Assembly: GCA_029204225.1 (NCBI GenBank)
Contig: CM055102.1
Span: 36,390,585 to 36,454,584, forward strand
From: Diphasiastrum complanatum
Lineage: Eukaryota; Streptophyta; Lycopodiopsida; Lycopodiales; Lycopodiaceae
DNA length: 64,000 nucleotides
Direction of reading: 5' to 3'
Shown: positions 1 to 11,507 of the stretch, piece after piece
Numbering within the stretch: the first letter of the stretch is position 1
How the letters are laid out: the number at the start of each line of letters is the position of its first letter
The notes under the pieces: generated by a model
What the model was told of the DNA's origin: nothing
The model's database searches: none
What the model saw: only the letters and a program-made list of their open reading frames with translations
Program-made: the position numbers and the translations under genes

Positions 1-998
1 CTTCGTTACAAACGAGTAACATCCATTCCAAGCAAGCGGTCTGACTTACATCAGACTTAACCAACTGAAAGCTTCGTCACGAGCGCTGGAAGCCAACCTG
101 GCGCCACGCCAGACTGGACAGCCATAAACAGGTAACATCCACCCAAGCAAGCCATCCAACTCAGCCGACAGGTTAGAGCCCGTTCCCCAAGAGCTTAACC
201 CATTCACGTTCATGCAAGGAACACTCAGAACCACAAGCCGCGACAGATATGGAAACAACCAGTTCCTGGACCAAATGGTCCCGACAGCATACCGCTGGCG
301 CCACGGACCGAATGGTCCCGACGGCATACCGCTGGCGTCCCGGGATACGACCCTCAGCTATGTGCCAAATTAAAAATTTGGAAAGCGGCCTTACAACTGG
401 CGCTTTTACCGAACACTGAAACCCAGAAGGTAATCAGAGTCAGTTTGAGGAAAATCCCACTTTATTGATAAATCTGAGAAGGTTACATTTCAAGTGTGTG
501 ACCGACCCTAGTCTCCGGGGCGCTAGCATGCCAAGGCGAGAGCCATGACAACATTCCAGCAAGGGAGGCTGAGACTTGGTTGGAGCTCGCCCTGAGTCGC
601 AACCCGCACTCCCCTATAGTATTGGTGTGATTCGGCACCCCCCCTCATACCAAGCACTCTACCCAAGCTGGTAAAGCACGTTTTTTCTCTCTCTAGGATT
701 TTCTCTTTCTAGAAAGTCATTTTCTCTCTCTAGATTTTATTGATCCCCAGGCTTCCTTTAATCATGCCTAGATCGTGTGAGGTGATTGCACATCGATCTG
801 AGCTCTCTGGACTTCGCTAGAACCGATCAAAGATTTTCAGCCATAGGAACTTGGCGCCGGCTGGATTCTGGTCACAGTGGCGCCGGGAGCGGCGCCGGCG
901 CCATTGGCGCCGGGAGCAGCAGGGGCGCTGCTGGCGCCGGGGACATAGCTGGCGCCGATGGCGCCGCAAGTAAAGCTTGTAAAGGTAGCTTTACAACA
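1..998 (-). repeat. family-A LTR, inverted orientation, cut by the window edge
   Basis: The stretch reads as the reverse complement of the LTR at 15170-16415. It ends at 998 with ...TTTACAACA, the complement of the LTR start TGTTGTAAAG. Bases 853-965 hold eight GGCGCC palindromes. The TCTAGAGAGAGAAAA-type repeats, a GA/CT-rich block and the polyadenylation-like AATAAA of the family are present. The part beyond base 1 lies outside the window. A 93-codon frame on the minus strand (46-327) also occurs in the other LTR copies, but it has no recognisable domain and I do not call it a gene. Confidence 0.85.
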
Positions 999-1440
999 CA
1001 AGGTGAGAGCCATGACAACATTCCAGCAAGGGAGGCTGAGACTTGGTTGGAGCTCGCCCTGAGTCGCAACCCACACTCCCCTATAGTATTGGTGTGATTC
1101 GGCACCCCCCCTCATACCAAGCACTCTACCCAAGCTGGGATTTTCTCTGTCTAGAAAGTCATTTTCTCTCTCTAGATTTTATTGATCCCCAAGCTTCCTT
1201 TAATCATGCCTAGATCATGTGAGGTGATTGCACATCGATCTGAGCTCTCTGGACTCCGCTAGAACCGATCAAAGATTTTCAGCCATAGGAACTTGGCGCC
1301 GGCTGGATTCTGGTCACAGTGGCACCGAGAGCGGCGCCGGCACCATTGGCGCCGGGAGCAGCAGGGGCGCTGCTGGCGCCAGGGACATAGCTGGCGCCAG
1401 TGGCGCCAGAAACAAAGCTTGTAAAAGTAGCTTCACAACA
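999..1440 (-). repeat. second family-A LTR fragment, same orientation, internally truncated
   Basis: Directly after the first LTR end the sequence restarts in the middle of the same LTR, at the CAAGG...GAGAGCCATGACAAC segment. It runs to another LTR terminus at 1440 (CTTCACAACA). The GGCGCC array recurs with point changes at about 1295-1410. The join at 998/999 has no spacer, which suggests recombination between LTR copies or a truncated insertion. The far end directly abuts the copia-1 leader. Confidence 0.75.
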
Positions 1441-2057
1441 ACATTGAATGGGCCAGATCAGGTACTGTATGGAATTTCAGGTGCTGACACGTGTGAAATC
1501 CGCCAATTTTCAGATTGGTGATTCTTTCTCACTTCAGATCCAAATTTCAAGCAAATTAGCCCACTAGAAAGCTAGAAATGTGTAGAATCTAATGCAATTT
1601 GAATCATGATAGTTGGATAAGCCAATCAAAAGTTATAAGCTTTTGAAGAGTCGTAGGTAGGCCGCCTAGACCTGTGGCAAATCGTGTGTACATGTCATTT
1701 ATTGCTTGAATGATCACAAAAATCATCCAGAAGCTACACAATCTCATCTATATGTGATTTAAACAAAACTTACAGGTTCTAGGCAAATTGTTTCATACAA
1801 ATAGATTGTATTTGCGTCAATTTGACATTTTTGGAATATTTCACACGTGCGAAATTCAGCGACCCATAACTTTTGCCATACTTCATCTTTTTTTATGATT
1901 CAAATCTTGTTTTAGAGAGATTGTCAAGCTAGTGAGATCTATCTCACAGTTTTTTGCTAAGTCTTAGATAGGATTTGGTTCTGTACCCTTGATTGGTTCC
2001 TATAGTGAGAAGAAAAGCAATTCTTTCATCCATCTTTTTTTATTTTCATCATTCTTT
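1441..2057 (+). other. probable leader of copia-1; 5' LTR and primer site missing
   Basis: AT-rich non-coding DNA lies between the family-A fragment and the copia-1 gag start. No TGGTATCAGAGC primer site is visible, so the 5' LTR was probably lost at the junction at 1440. It carries ACACGTGTGA near 1487 and CACACGTG near 1842, relatives of the palindrome found in other copia LTRs of the window. No gene is seen. Confidence 0.5.
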
Positions 2058-5000
2058 ATGACTTCAATGAGTGTCTTTCTATTAGAAACAAGTGAAAGAT
2101 TGTCAACCTCCAATTACTCAATTTGGAAGGTTAGAATGGAATCTGTCTTAATACTACAAGATGTGATGGATATTGTACTTGGCATTGAAGAAGAACCACA
2201 AATTCCTCAAGAAATTCCAAAGTACAAAAAGAGAGCCAGGATGGCTCTACATTATATTAAGATGAATGTTTCAAATGACATCTTAAGAGAAATTGGTGCT
2301 TGTACTAATGCCAAAGATGCTTGGGATACTCTCAAGTCTATCTATGAGGCAAAAAATACTTCTAGACTTCTAACACTAAGAAACCAAATTTTTCAAGGTG
2401 TACAGAGAAGTGATGAATGTGCTTCAGCTTATGTAATGAGAGTGAAAGACCTCCACAGAGAATTGTCATGCATAGGAGACTCCATCAACTTGGGTTAAAG
2501 GAAGAATATGACAACCTTGTTCAGAGTTATGCCATTAAGGAGGAGCTACCAAGTTTGGAAGCACTCCAAAGTGTGCTCATTTCTGAAGAATCAAGACAAG
2601 AGTATAAACTCTTGAAAATGGAGAGACTGTCTCTCAACATTGATGGTAAAGCTCTCTTTACCAAAGACAAGCACAAGACAAGAAGTTGAATCAACATCAA
2701 TTCTCTTCAAGCAAGAACAATCTTATTTCCAAGGTGAAAGGAGATGAGGATGAGTCCTCTCAAACTTCCACATCCAAGAAGAAGAAGAAAAACATCAAGT
2801 GTTTCTTTTGTGGCAAGAAAGGACAATATGCCACCAATTGCTTCAAGAAAAAGAGTCAATTCAAGCAAGCCAACATTTCTAATGAAGAGAAGGAAGATGC
2901 TCATGCAAGTGATGAAGAGGGATCTCTTATGGTCTCGAGTTTTTTTTCATCACCTTTCAAAAAGGATGGTTTGTGGTATATTGACAGTGGAGCTTTCTCA
3001 CATATGTGCAGCTCCAAGTATTCTTTTTCATCCATGTCACCTTATGAAGGAGCCAAGAAGTCCATCTACACAGCAAATGATAATGAGTGTGCTATTGAAG
3101 GCATGGGGACCATTCCCTTAAAGCTCTCTTCATCAAAAGTTCTTTCTCTATCTAATGTACTTTTTGTTCCCAAGCTAACAAAAAATCTTATTAGTGTTGG
3201 GCAATTGTTTGATAGTGGACTAGATGTGAATTTCAATGTTGATACATGTACAATCAAGAAGCATGATGAAATCCTTGCATTTGGGTCTAGATATGGTGGA
3301 ATCTACAAGCTTGATCCCAAAGAGTATGCTAACTCTTGCGATAGTGCTTTTGCTACTTATATGTCTTTGGAGGAACTATGGCATAGAAGGTTGGGTCATC
3401 CTAACTATAATTCTATGGTGTCCATGGTCAAAAAAGCCAAAGCTATTGGCTTGCCTAATCTTATCTCCAAGAATTTCAAGCCATGTGAGGCTTGTGCCAT
3501 ATCTAAGTCTCATAAGAAGCCTTTTTCAAAGTCATCTATCAAGACTACACATCCATTGGAGCTCATACACTCGGATGTGCACTTCTCATCTTCAAAGAGC
3601 AAGGTGGTGCTACTTGCTTTGTAACTTTCATTGATGATTTCACTAGATTTACTTGGGTATATCTTCTAGCTTCAAAATCTATGGTGTTTGACTATTTCCT
3701 AAAGTTCAAAGCTCTAGTTGAAAAGCAATTTTCTTACAAAATCAAGATTCTTAGAAGTGATGGAGGTGGTAAGTACACTTCCAATAAATTTCATGATTAT
3801 TGTGAGCTTGAAGGCAATAAAAGGGAGTTTTCTTGTGCATATACACCATCTCAAAATGGGGTGGCTGAAAGAAAGAATAGAACAATGTGTGAATGTGCCA
3901 AAACCATCAGAATTGAGGCATCTTTGCCAAAAGACTTTTGGGGTGAAGCTATCAATTGTTCAAACTATCTTTGCAATAGACTCCCTCATGTTGCACTTGG
4001 AGGAAAGTCACCATATGAAGCACTCTATTTGAAGAAACCTAAGGTTGAACACCTTAGAGTATTTGGATGCATATGCTTTGTCCATATTCCCTTGGAAACG
4101 AGAAAGAAGGATGATCCTTGTGCAAGCAAAGGAGTAATGGTGGGATATTCATCCAACAAGAAAGCCTATTGAATCTACATGCTCTCTACCTCTAAAGTAA
4201 TTGATAGTAGAGATGTAGTTTTTCATGAAGAAGAAAAGTCCAATCTTGGAGGGGCCGAGATCAAGCAACCTCAAAATCTATCACCTGTTGTTATTGAAGA
4301 CAATCAACATATGGAGGAGTCAAGGATTTGAAGATGGAAGTCCTCGGATTTTCACTCCTAGAAGATCCATGAGGGAGAGATCCGAGCCCAAGAGGCTCAC
4401 TTACGATGACAAATGAAAACAAGTGGATCTTGATTCCACTTATGCTTATTTTGTTTCTCATGAGGAGCCCAAAGATGTTCAAGAAGCCCTCAATACAAAG
4501 GAGTGGTATGAGGCCATGAAGATTGAATATGATGCCTTGATCACCAACCACACATGGAAGCTAGTGAATCCACCACCTTACATGCATATCATTGGATGCA
4601 AGTGGGTGTTCAAGATCAAGTACAATCATGATGGCTCCATCAACAAGTACAAGACAAGATTGTGTGCTAAAGGCTTTGCACAAATATATGGCCTTGACTA
4701 TGAAGAAACATTTGCTCCTATAGCAAAGATGGTGACAATAAGAATCATAATCTCTCTTGGCTTATTTTTTAAGTGGAAACTGTTTCAACTTGATGTCTCC
4801 AACGCTTTTGTAAATGGCTATCTTGAGGAGGAGATATACATGGAACAACCTCAAGGATTTATCAAGGATAAATCTAAGGTGTGTTTGCTATTTAGAAGTC
4901 TTTATGGCCTAAAGCAAGCACCTAGATCATGGTATTCAAGACTCAACAACTTTCTAGTTTCATTAGGATTTGTGCTTAGTGACTATGATCCTTCTATGTA

Positions 5001-6142
5001 CTTAAAATTTGATGGTAGTAATATTGTCATTCTCCTAATCTATGTAGATGACATTATTCTTAGTGGAAGTTGTTTGATGCTAGTTCAAGAAACCAAAGAT
5101 GCATTAGGAAAAAAAATTTAAAACGCAAGATCTAGGAGAGATCCATTACATTTTGGGCGTTGAGATTGATTTTCATGAAGAGTATGCTTTTATTTGTTAA
5201 TCTAGATATGTCTTTTCTATGTTGAAAAAATTCAATATGCAAAGTTGTAAAGGCATAGATACTTCCATGGAACAACATGTAAAAGATCCTATTAAAGGTG
5301 ATGAAAGATCCTTTGAGGACATCACACTTTATAGGAGTCTTATAGGCTCTTTAATTTGGCTTACTATCACTAGACCCGATTTGAGCTATTGTGTGCACAA
5401 ATTGAGTCAATTTATGCAAGATCCCAAGATCCAACATTGGAAGATGGCCAAGATAGTTCTAAGATATGTATCTTCTACTCAAGATTATGGTCTATTGTAC
5501 AAGAATGAAGATCTAACCATTGTTGGCTATTCAGATTCCGATTTTGCAAGTGATAAAATGGATCAAAAGTCCATTAATGCATATACTATCTTTCTTGGAG
5601 GCAATCTTGTGTCTTGTCTTTCAAAGAAGCAAGATACCATATCTCTATCATCTTGTAAGGCCGAGTACAAAGCACTCACTACAACAACTAAAGAGGTTCT
5701 TTGGATCAAGAGGTTAATCATGGAACTAAATTGCATCAAAGAGGATGATCTTCCCTTGATCAAATGTGACAACATATCGGCACAAGCTCTTGCAAACAAT
5801 CATATTTTTCATGCAAGAAGCAAGCATATAGAAGCGGCACATCATTTTGTAAGGGAAAAGCTCATTGGAGGTGAAATCAACTTAGAACATGTCGACACAT
5901 CTTCATGTATTGCTGATCTTATCACAAAGCACTTTGCAAAAGTGCCTTCTCAAAGCATAGGTCTAATCTTGGTCTTATCTCAAGATCAATGCTTGATCCA
6001 CATTGGTTACATTTTTAGGAGGAGCGTCAAAATATTGAAAAATCTATCTAATGTTGTGAGTATGGGTCCTAAAAATGCCAAAGATGAATTGAGCTCTTTT
6101 GGCTTAGTAAAGACCCATCTTAGAATAAAATATTCAAGGTAG
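2058..6142 (+). pseudogene. copia-1: decayed Ty1/copia gag-pol, plus strand
   Basis: The normal copia order is readable but broken into several frames. Gag starts at 2058 (MTSMSVFL, matching the MTSINAYL start of copia-2) and stops at 2498; gag continues in another frame to 2689. A zinc knuckle follows near 2800 (CFFCGKKGQYATNC), with Q in place of the usual H. Protease is at about 2975 (WYIDSGAFSHM), the GAG-pre-integrase segment at about 3378 (LWHRRLGHPNY) and the first integrase Asp (HSDVH) near 3570. A frame break lies near 3620. Integrase resumes at 3681-4172 (RSDGGG, NGVAERKNR), RT is at 4423-5121 with YVDD near 5040, and RNase H at 5219-6142. Breaks lie near 2498, 2689, 3620, 4172, 4416 and 5121, so no complete polyprotein can be made. 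It is related to, but clearly diverged from, copia-2. Confidence 0.92.
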
Positions 6143-6640
6143 GTAGAAGTAGAAACTCGAGCTACCATAGGAATTGCCATTTGTACTTTACATGCCACAT
6201 TTAATGCATGAAAAGACTATGTGACACAATTAGACATAGTGAGGTGGCTTGGATAAGCCTAGATAGCTTGAGAGGTGGATCCACAACTCTAATTCAACTT
6301 CAAGTAGGAGAAGAGTCCATGGATCTATATATATGTGATGTACTCTCATTGAGAATATGATGAAATTTGTGTGTAATGCAAATTTGGAGACAAGCTCTTT
6401 GTGCCCTCTCTCTCTCCACGAGTTTTGTACTTTTTATTTTCTCTCTCTAGCCGAGTAGAGGCATTTATGATGCTTTGTCTTATGTTTTGTTGACAAATCT
6501 TGCTTGTAACACAATAATATTGCTTGTATGATCAGCTTTCCTATTGACAACCAATGCTAGTATGATCTTTATGGTGTTATTGTGCTTAGAAGATCAAAAA
6601 CACGTGTAGGGCGTCCCACACGTGTGAATTCAGCAACACA
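6143..6640 (+). repeat. copia-1 3' region, probable LTR remnant
   Basis: A purine-rich stretch (AGCTTGAGAGGTGGA near 6268) may be the polypurine tract. It is followed by a TATA-like CTATATATATGTG near 6326, CT-rich tracts and the palindrome CACACGTGTG at 6617-6626. A matching 5' LTR is absent, so the ends cannot be fixed. Confidence 0.45.
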
Positions 6641-8220
6641 ACCAAATATTTTTAAATGGCTGACACTAGGCCTGCGTCAATGCCAAACTTCATAAGGAGT
6701 TTTGTTGTTGATAGCTTTGTGTTAGATCTGTTCTGTAAGCAATAGGCTGTGGCAGTAGCTTCTGCCCAGAACTTCGCAGGTAGATGTGATTGATGTAGCA
6801 TGGATTTGACTGAGTTGAGAAGTGTTCGATTCTTCCTTTCTGCAATCATGTTCTGTTGAGGTGAATAAGAAGTGGTGAACTATCTTCTAGTACTATGTTT
6901 AGCCATGGAGTCGGACATCTCGTTAGAGAGGTATTCGCTGCCACCATCAGTTTGGAGTGCTTTCACTTTTGTAGACGTTTGTGTCTTAGCCATGGCCTTG
7001 AATCTCTTGAAGCATTCAAAGGCTTCAGATTTGTGCTTAATGAACATGATTGTAGACCATCTAGAATAATTATCTATGAAACTGATAAAATAGATTGCAT
7101 CTCCTAAAGACGGAGTTGGCATTGAACCACAAAGATCGCTATGTACAAGATCCAATACATGCTTTGTTTTGATAGAATGTGATTTGGGAAACTTGCTTCT
7201 AGAGTGTTTGTCATAGATGCATGATTCACAAAAGAAAGATCTCCTATCTAATGAAAAAGAGAAATACAATCCATCAACTAAATTATTACAATGCATATAG
7301 GAAAGTGATCTTGTATTCACGTGTCCAAATCGACTATGCCACAAAATAGCATTATTGTTTACATTTTCATGAGAGATGCTAGCTAATGCAACTGAATTAG
7401 AGAGTACGTAACGATTTTCAACTCTAGTGCATGTAGTCAGAGTAGTATCTTCTTCGGATATTGTACACTACTCAGATGAGAAAGTAACAGGCCCTCATCA
7501 GTTATGTTAGAGACTGATAACAAGTTCTTTGATAGCTGAGGAACATGAAGGACGTTGGGAACATAAATAGATAGATCGTTGTTGAATGTGATCTTAACTG
7601 TCCCTTTGCCTTCAGCGCGTAATGTGCTTGAATCTCCGAGGTAGATGAATTGATCTCTGTTGTAAGCTGCATACGTGGTAAACCATTTCTTGTAAGAGGT
7701 CATGTGTTGGGTACCGCTGCAGTCCAGGTACCAGCTATGATAGTCTTCGTTCATGCTGCTGTAAGCCATTAACAAGTGTGTATCTTGCTCCTTGAATTCC
7801 GCCACGTTGAAGGAGTCTGGCTGTTGTTGTTGCTTCTTTGCCTCGTTGTAGATGCGGATGCGACACTCCTTGATGTCGTGATTGGCTTTCTTGCAATATC
7901 TGCAAAAAAGATTTTTGCGCGATCCACCATGCTGACCTTGAGTGTGAGGCTTCTGTTGTTGCTGCTTGATTCTTGCCCTTGGAATAGTCTTTCTTCTTGG
8001 TGTACAGGGCCATGGATTTGTCTTTGATGGACATGTCACTGGTCTTTTTCCGCATTTCTTCTTGAAGAAGATGACCGATCACCTTTTGAAGAATGAGGTC
8101 GGGTTGTGTGGAGATCATCACCACAAAGTGTTCATACGAATTTGGAAGAGAAGAAAGCAAGGTCATAACGACATCATCATCTTGAATAGCACATCCGACA
8201 GCTGATAACTGATCCACTCA
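6641..8220 (-). pseudogene. truncated Tnt1-type copia fragment, gag to integrase, minus strand
   Basis: Read on the minus strand, the 3' half of gag comes first (8217 down; DQLSAVGC, LLSSLPNSYEHF). A CCHC knuckle near 7890 follows (CRYCKKANHDIKEC), then a protease near 7725 (WYLDCSGTQHMT, with Cys-Ser where Ser-Gly is normal). The GAG-pre-integrase and integrase region is at 7344-6880 (LWHSRFGHV, HSDLCGSM, QTDGGSEY), and integrase ends at 6652 (AERKNRTLLNSV). RT, RNase H and both LTRs are absent. Frame changes occur near 8030, 7430 and 6880. The upstream end is lost at about 8220. This lineage differs from copia-1 and copia-2, as shown by its gag and the Tnt1-like HMT protease motif. Confidence 0.88.
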
Positions 8221-10320
8221 CTGGGCTTCCATTAGCCCTCCCTCTATATTCCAAGAGGTCGGGTGTTGATAGGCCACAAAACCAACTTCATTTACCAACA
8301 AAAATCGACAATTATGTAAATATAAAAATTTGTACCATTTGTTAAGCAAAGTGACCATCGTAAGTATGAGCATGCTATTGACCTTACCATAACAAATTAG
8401 CAAAAAGTAATTAGTCTTTTCATGAGTAGTAACTACATGCACATACCAAAAACCTTGCCCAAAAACTGTCTTTTAGTCTACTTAGAAATGCCAATCACAT
8501 GTTAACCATTCCACAAAAAAAAAAAAATCCATCTTTTAGTCTACTTAAAAATGCCAATCACATCTCAACCATTCCACAAAAGAAAAAGAAATCCCGTCAT
8601 GTCTAAATACCGGTCCTCTGTTTCTGCTCAATGGGAAGAGGGGACCATCTGAGTTGCCGCTCTGTGAATGACTAGTCATTTGTGAATGCGTGTGAGGCCT
8701 CTTGTCATAATATGCGTCTGAATTTTCTTTTCCAACGAGGGATGAAGTCATGTTGAGGAGACTGGCCCACTGGAGAGAACTGCGCTGGCTTGTCGTTGAC
8801 AGTCAGGGAGAGGTCACGTTTGACAAGTAGAAGGAGATACAGCTTATTTGAGGAGTTCGCTGATATGCTGGAGGAAGTAGCACGTTGATTTGAGGTAATA
8901 AAAGACCGTAGGTCTGTCGAGTACTACAAGTAGAAGATGATACCTCGCTAGGATCGCTCACTGTTGCCCAACAACCACCATTCCACTGATGATTTTTCTG
9001 GCTGGAGAGAAGTATGACCAGCGCGCTCTACCGGACAGGTACATGGCTAAAGCAGGTAGCAATCACACTTGTTTGTGAGTCGGCTCTACGTACTCCATAG
9101 GCTCCTTTTATGGATTTGGATATAAAATGTACTTAGGGTACACTCAATGGTAACCCCCAGGATTAGCCCTCACGGCCCCTCTCGTCCATCATGCCCTCAT
9201 ATCTCTTGTTTTACAGTGGACGCAGGTGATTCATTGAGAAAATAATAGCATTTGTGACTAATGTTGTTGATCCAAAGAATATCCAAGCAACCAGTGTTAC
9301 AAAGACTCATCTTGGCTCTTTTTCCTTCGAGGATGACAAGAGAGATGTTGTGACATTGATTCAGAGAGATAGAGCCAGCTTGAGGACACATTCTGGAGCA
9401 ACAAATTTTAGCACAAGAGTCTGAGATTGATATTGAGCAAAAAAGAGTCAGCAAAACGTCCACCTGCTTTTGTACAGCTAAGACCTTCTTTCTCAAATTG
9501 CCATTCTGCCTCTTTCTTCATCTTTTCATAGCTTTGCATAAGCATTGAATGTGATTTGATATTCCCCTCCATGTGCCTATTAGAGGTTCACCCTGCAAAT
9601 TCACATGCCTATTGATTTTGGCATATGGGCTATTTGATTAACCAATTCCCCAATTAAAATCTCTCCTTCTTGCTTTTGCATCAAAAGTGGTTGGCTTTCT
9701 TAGCATGTGGCTAATGAAGTTGGCCTCATAACTAGTGTCATTTGCTTCTCACCCCATTGTGCCTCTTAATGATATATCAACTTATGGTTTTTTGCATTTC
9801 CTTGGCATTTAAGATAGGTTTGCCCTTTTTTCATGTGGCTATAGGAGGCCTCATGGCCAATTTCTTTAGCCTTTGGTCCATTGCCCATTTGGTCATAAAG
9901 CCATGTTCTTTTCTCTTTTCTTTGACATTTGTCCTCCTTTTGCAATTTCGCAATTGTGGGGACCGAGCCCCCTCTCCCCACTGAGCAACAAACCTAAAAA
10001 CATAGTACTTCGGTTTTTATATTAGTATCGAAAATCACAGTACATTGCGAAATTTTGGCGTAGTAGCCAAAATTATCCTATGGGCCGTTTTTCTTTAAAG
10101 GCTGTCAAAATTAAAAGGGCCAATTCTAAGGCCATAATTACTTCTCTAGCAACATCACGGGCGGGGGTCCTTTCTTAGGCTTTGGGATGCCTTAAAATAG
10201 AAGCCACACATATGCTTTATGTATGTGAATTTTATTTTTCATTCAATGGTAGATACTTTTGATTAGCACCATTATGGTATGATTGTAATGTAACATCTCA
10301 GGTAGGGCATGCCAAGGAGC
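8221..10320. other. intergenic DNA, no gene recognised
   Basis: No convincing coding exon was found on either strand. A 63-bp direct duplication lies at about 8466-8596 (two copies of CTTTTAGTCTACTTA...CCACAAAA). Poly-A and AT-rich tracts are common. Open frames at 9197-9496 (minus) and 9742-9984 (plus) show no domain and have compositions expected by chance. Confidence 0.5.
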
Positions 10321-10490
10321 AATGTTCCCATTGTTGGGCCCATAATTTGATTAATAAATACGTGATAAGCGACTCAAAGATGTGTACCAATACTCCCATG
10401 AGCAAAATGTTCCCAATGTTGGGCCCATAATTTGATTAAGAAATATGTGATAAGCGACTCAAAAGAAGTGTACCAATGCTCGAGAAAATC
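10321..10490. repeat. 85-bp tandem duplication
   Basis: Two copies begin at 10322 and 10407 (ATGTTCCCA..GTTGGGCCC) and continue through GATAAGCGACTCAAA. They differ at a few positions. No coding function is seen. The stretch from here to 11230 holds no supported gene; a short minus frame at 10613-10798 has coding-like composition but no splice partners I could find. Confidence 0.75.
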
Positions 10491-11268
10491 GACAAACTAT
10501 ACGAATGGAATCGACAAGTTTTCTAAAAAATCGATATCATAAAGCATATATATACTGTTTATGAGTGAAAGTCTTCAAAAAACTAAGAATTTTCATTAAA
10601 TGTAGGTTTTTTTTAAAGATAACTCAAAAAAAAAGGTATGAAAAAGGATTGAAGTGTGTATGCACGTGCTAAGCTCTCCGAGATGACTTTGAATTTTGAT
10701 GTCTTGATCAAAAAGCCAATCTCTACGACGACCTTTTGTGATTTCGTCCAAACAACATGCACCACGAACTCCACGAAGCAATCGTCGACAAAGCCCATGT
10801 GTTCTTCCGCACAGGAATAAAGGATATTTAGCTCTTCCCTTAATAAGCCTTTAACGTGTACTTTAATGTATCTTCTTCTGTACTGGATATTTACTTTAAC
10901 TGCTGCTTTAACAAGCCTTCAATCAATGTGTTCCTTAATAGACGAGAGCACTTTTAAGTTGAAGTCTGCCAGAGCTGTTGTACCCTGGATCAATAGGGAG
11001 TTATATCTTCGTTTCGCATCTTGTAATATAAGAAAAGCACCTTGTCAGGTGTTATTGACATGGAAGCATTATTCGATGTTAAGCTTTCAACTGAATGATG
11101 AATTGATCGCACCGCTGTTATTAATTATAGTAAACAGCGAATGCTATTTCTATTCTAAAGAGATTGGAAGCTACGTGTGCTTATATTCTGCTGTACCAGA
11201 AATTGTGCGCTTGAGCTGTTTGAAGCTCTGAGAAATGCATAATACTATGTAAATGGCATGCTCAGAAA

Positions 11269-11349
11269 TTACATGCTGATATCAGCGTCTCGCTTTAAGT
11301 CATCAAGAGCTTCGTAAAGAGAATAACGTGCATCGAAATGTCTGAAGCT
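11269..11349 (-). CDS. alternative terminal exon, copy c
   Basis: This third version has acceptor CAATTTTCAG|AGC, phase 0 and an in-frame TAA: 81 bp, 26 residues plus stop, ending ALDDLKRDADISM. A further acceptor-like CATTTCTCAG|AGCTTC at about 11230 marks a degenerate fourth repeat start whose coding part has diverged. Confidence 0.55.
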   Translation of the reverse strand, partial: SFRHFDARYSLYEALDDLKRDADISM

Positions 11350-11389
11350 CTGAAAATTGCATAATATTGTGCGGATGGCATGCTCAAAA

Positions 11390-11467
11390 TCATGTGCTGA
11401 TATCAGCGTCTCGCTTTAAGTCATCAAGAGCGTCGGAAAGAGAGACTGCATCGAAATGCCTGAAGCT
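11390..11467 (-). CDS. alternative terminal exon, copy b
   Basis: This is a second version of the last exon, 3' of the first on the minus strand. Its own acceptor (CATTTTTCAG|AGC) and in-frame TGA bound 78 bp (25 residues plus stop). It shares the C-terminal ALDDLKRDADIS with copy a but starts SFRHFDAV instead of TGPQEESYFDA. The acceptor phase (0) equals that of copy a, so either could be joined to the exon at 11705-11797. Whether it is used is not known. Confidence 0.55.
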   Translation of the reverse strand, partial: SFRHFDAVSLSDALDDLKRDADIST

Positions 11468-11507
11468 CTGAAAAATGAACCATACTAGGCGGATGGAATG
11501 TTTAAAA

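Noticed and set aside
786-1097. Glycine/alanine-rich frames over the GGCGCC arrays
   Set aside because: Low-complexity translation of a GC-rich repeat; both strands are open for the same reason, and the frames differ between copies.
10866-11231. 121-codon plus frame
   Set aside because: No domain or start context, and it overlaps the degenerate fourth unit of the exon array; coding support is on the opposite strand.
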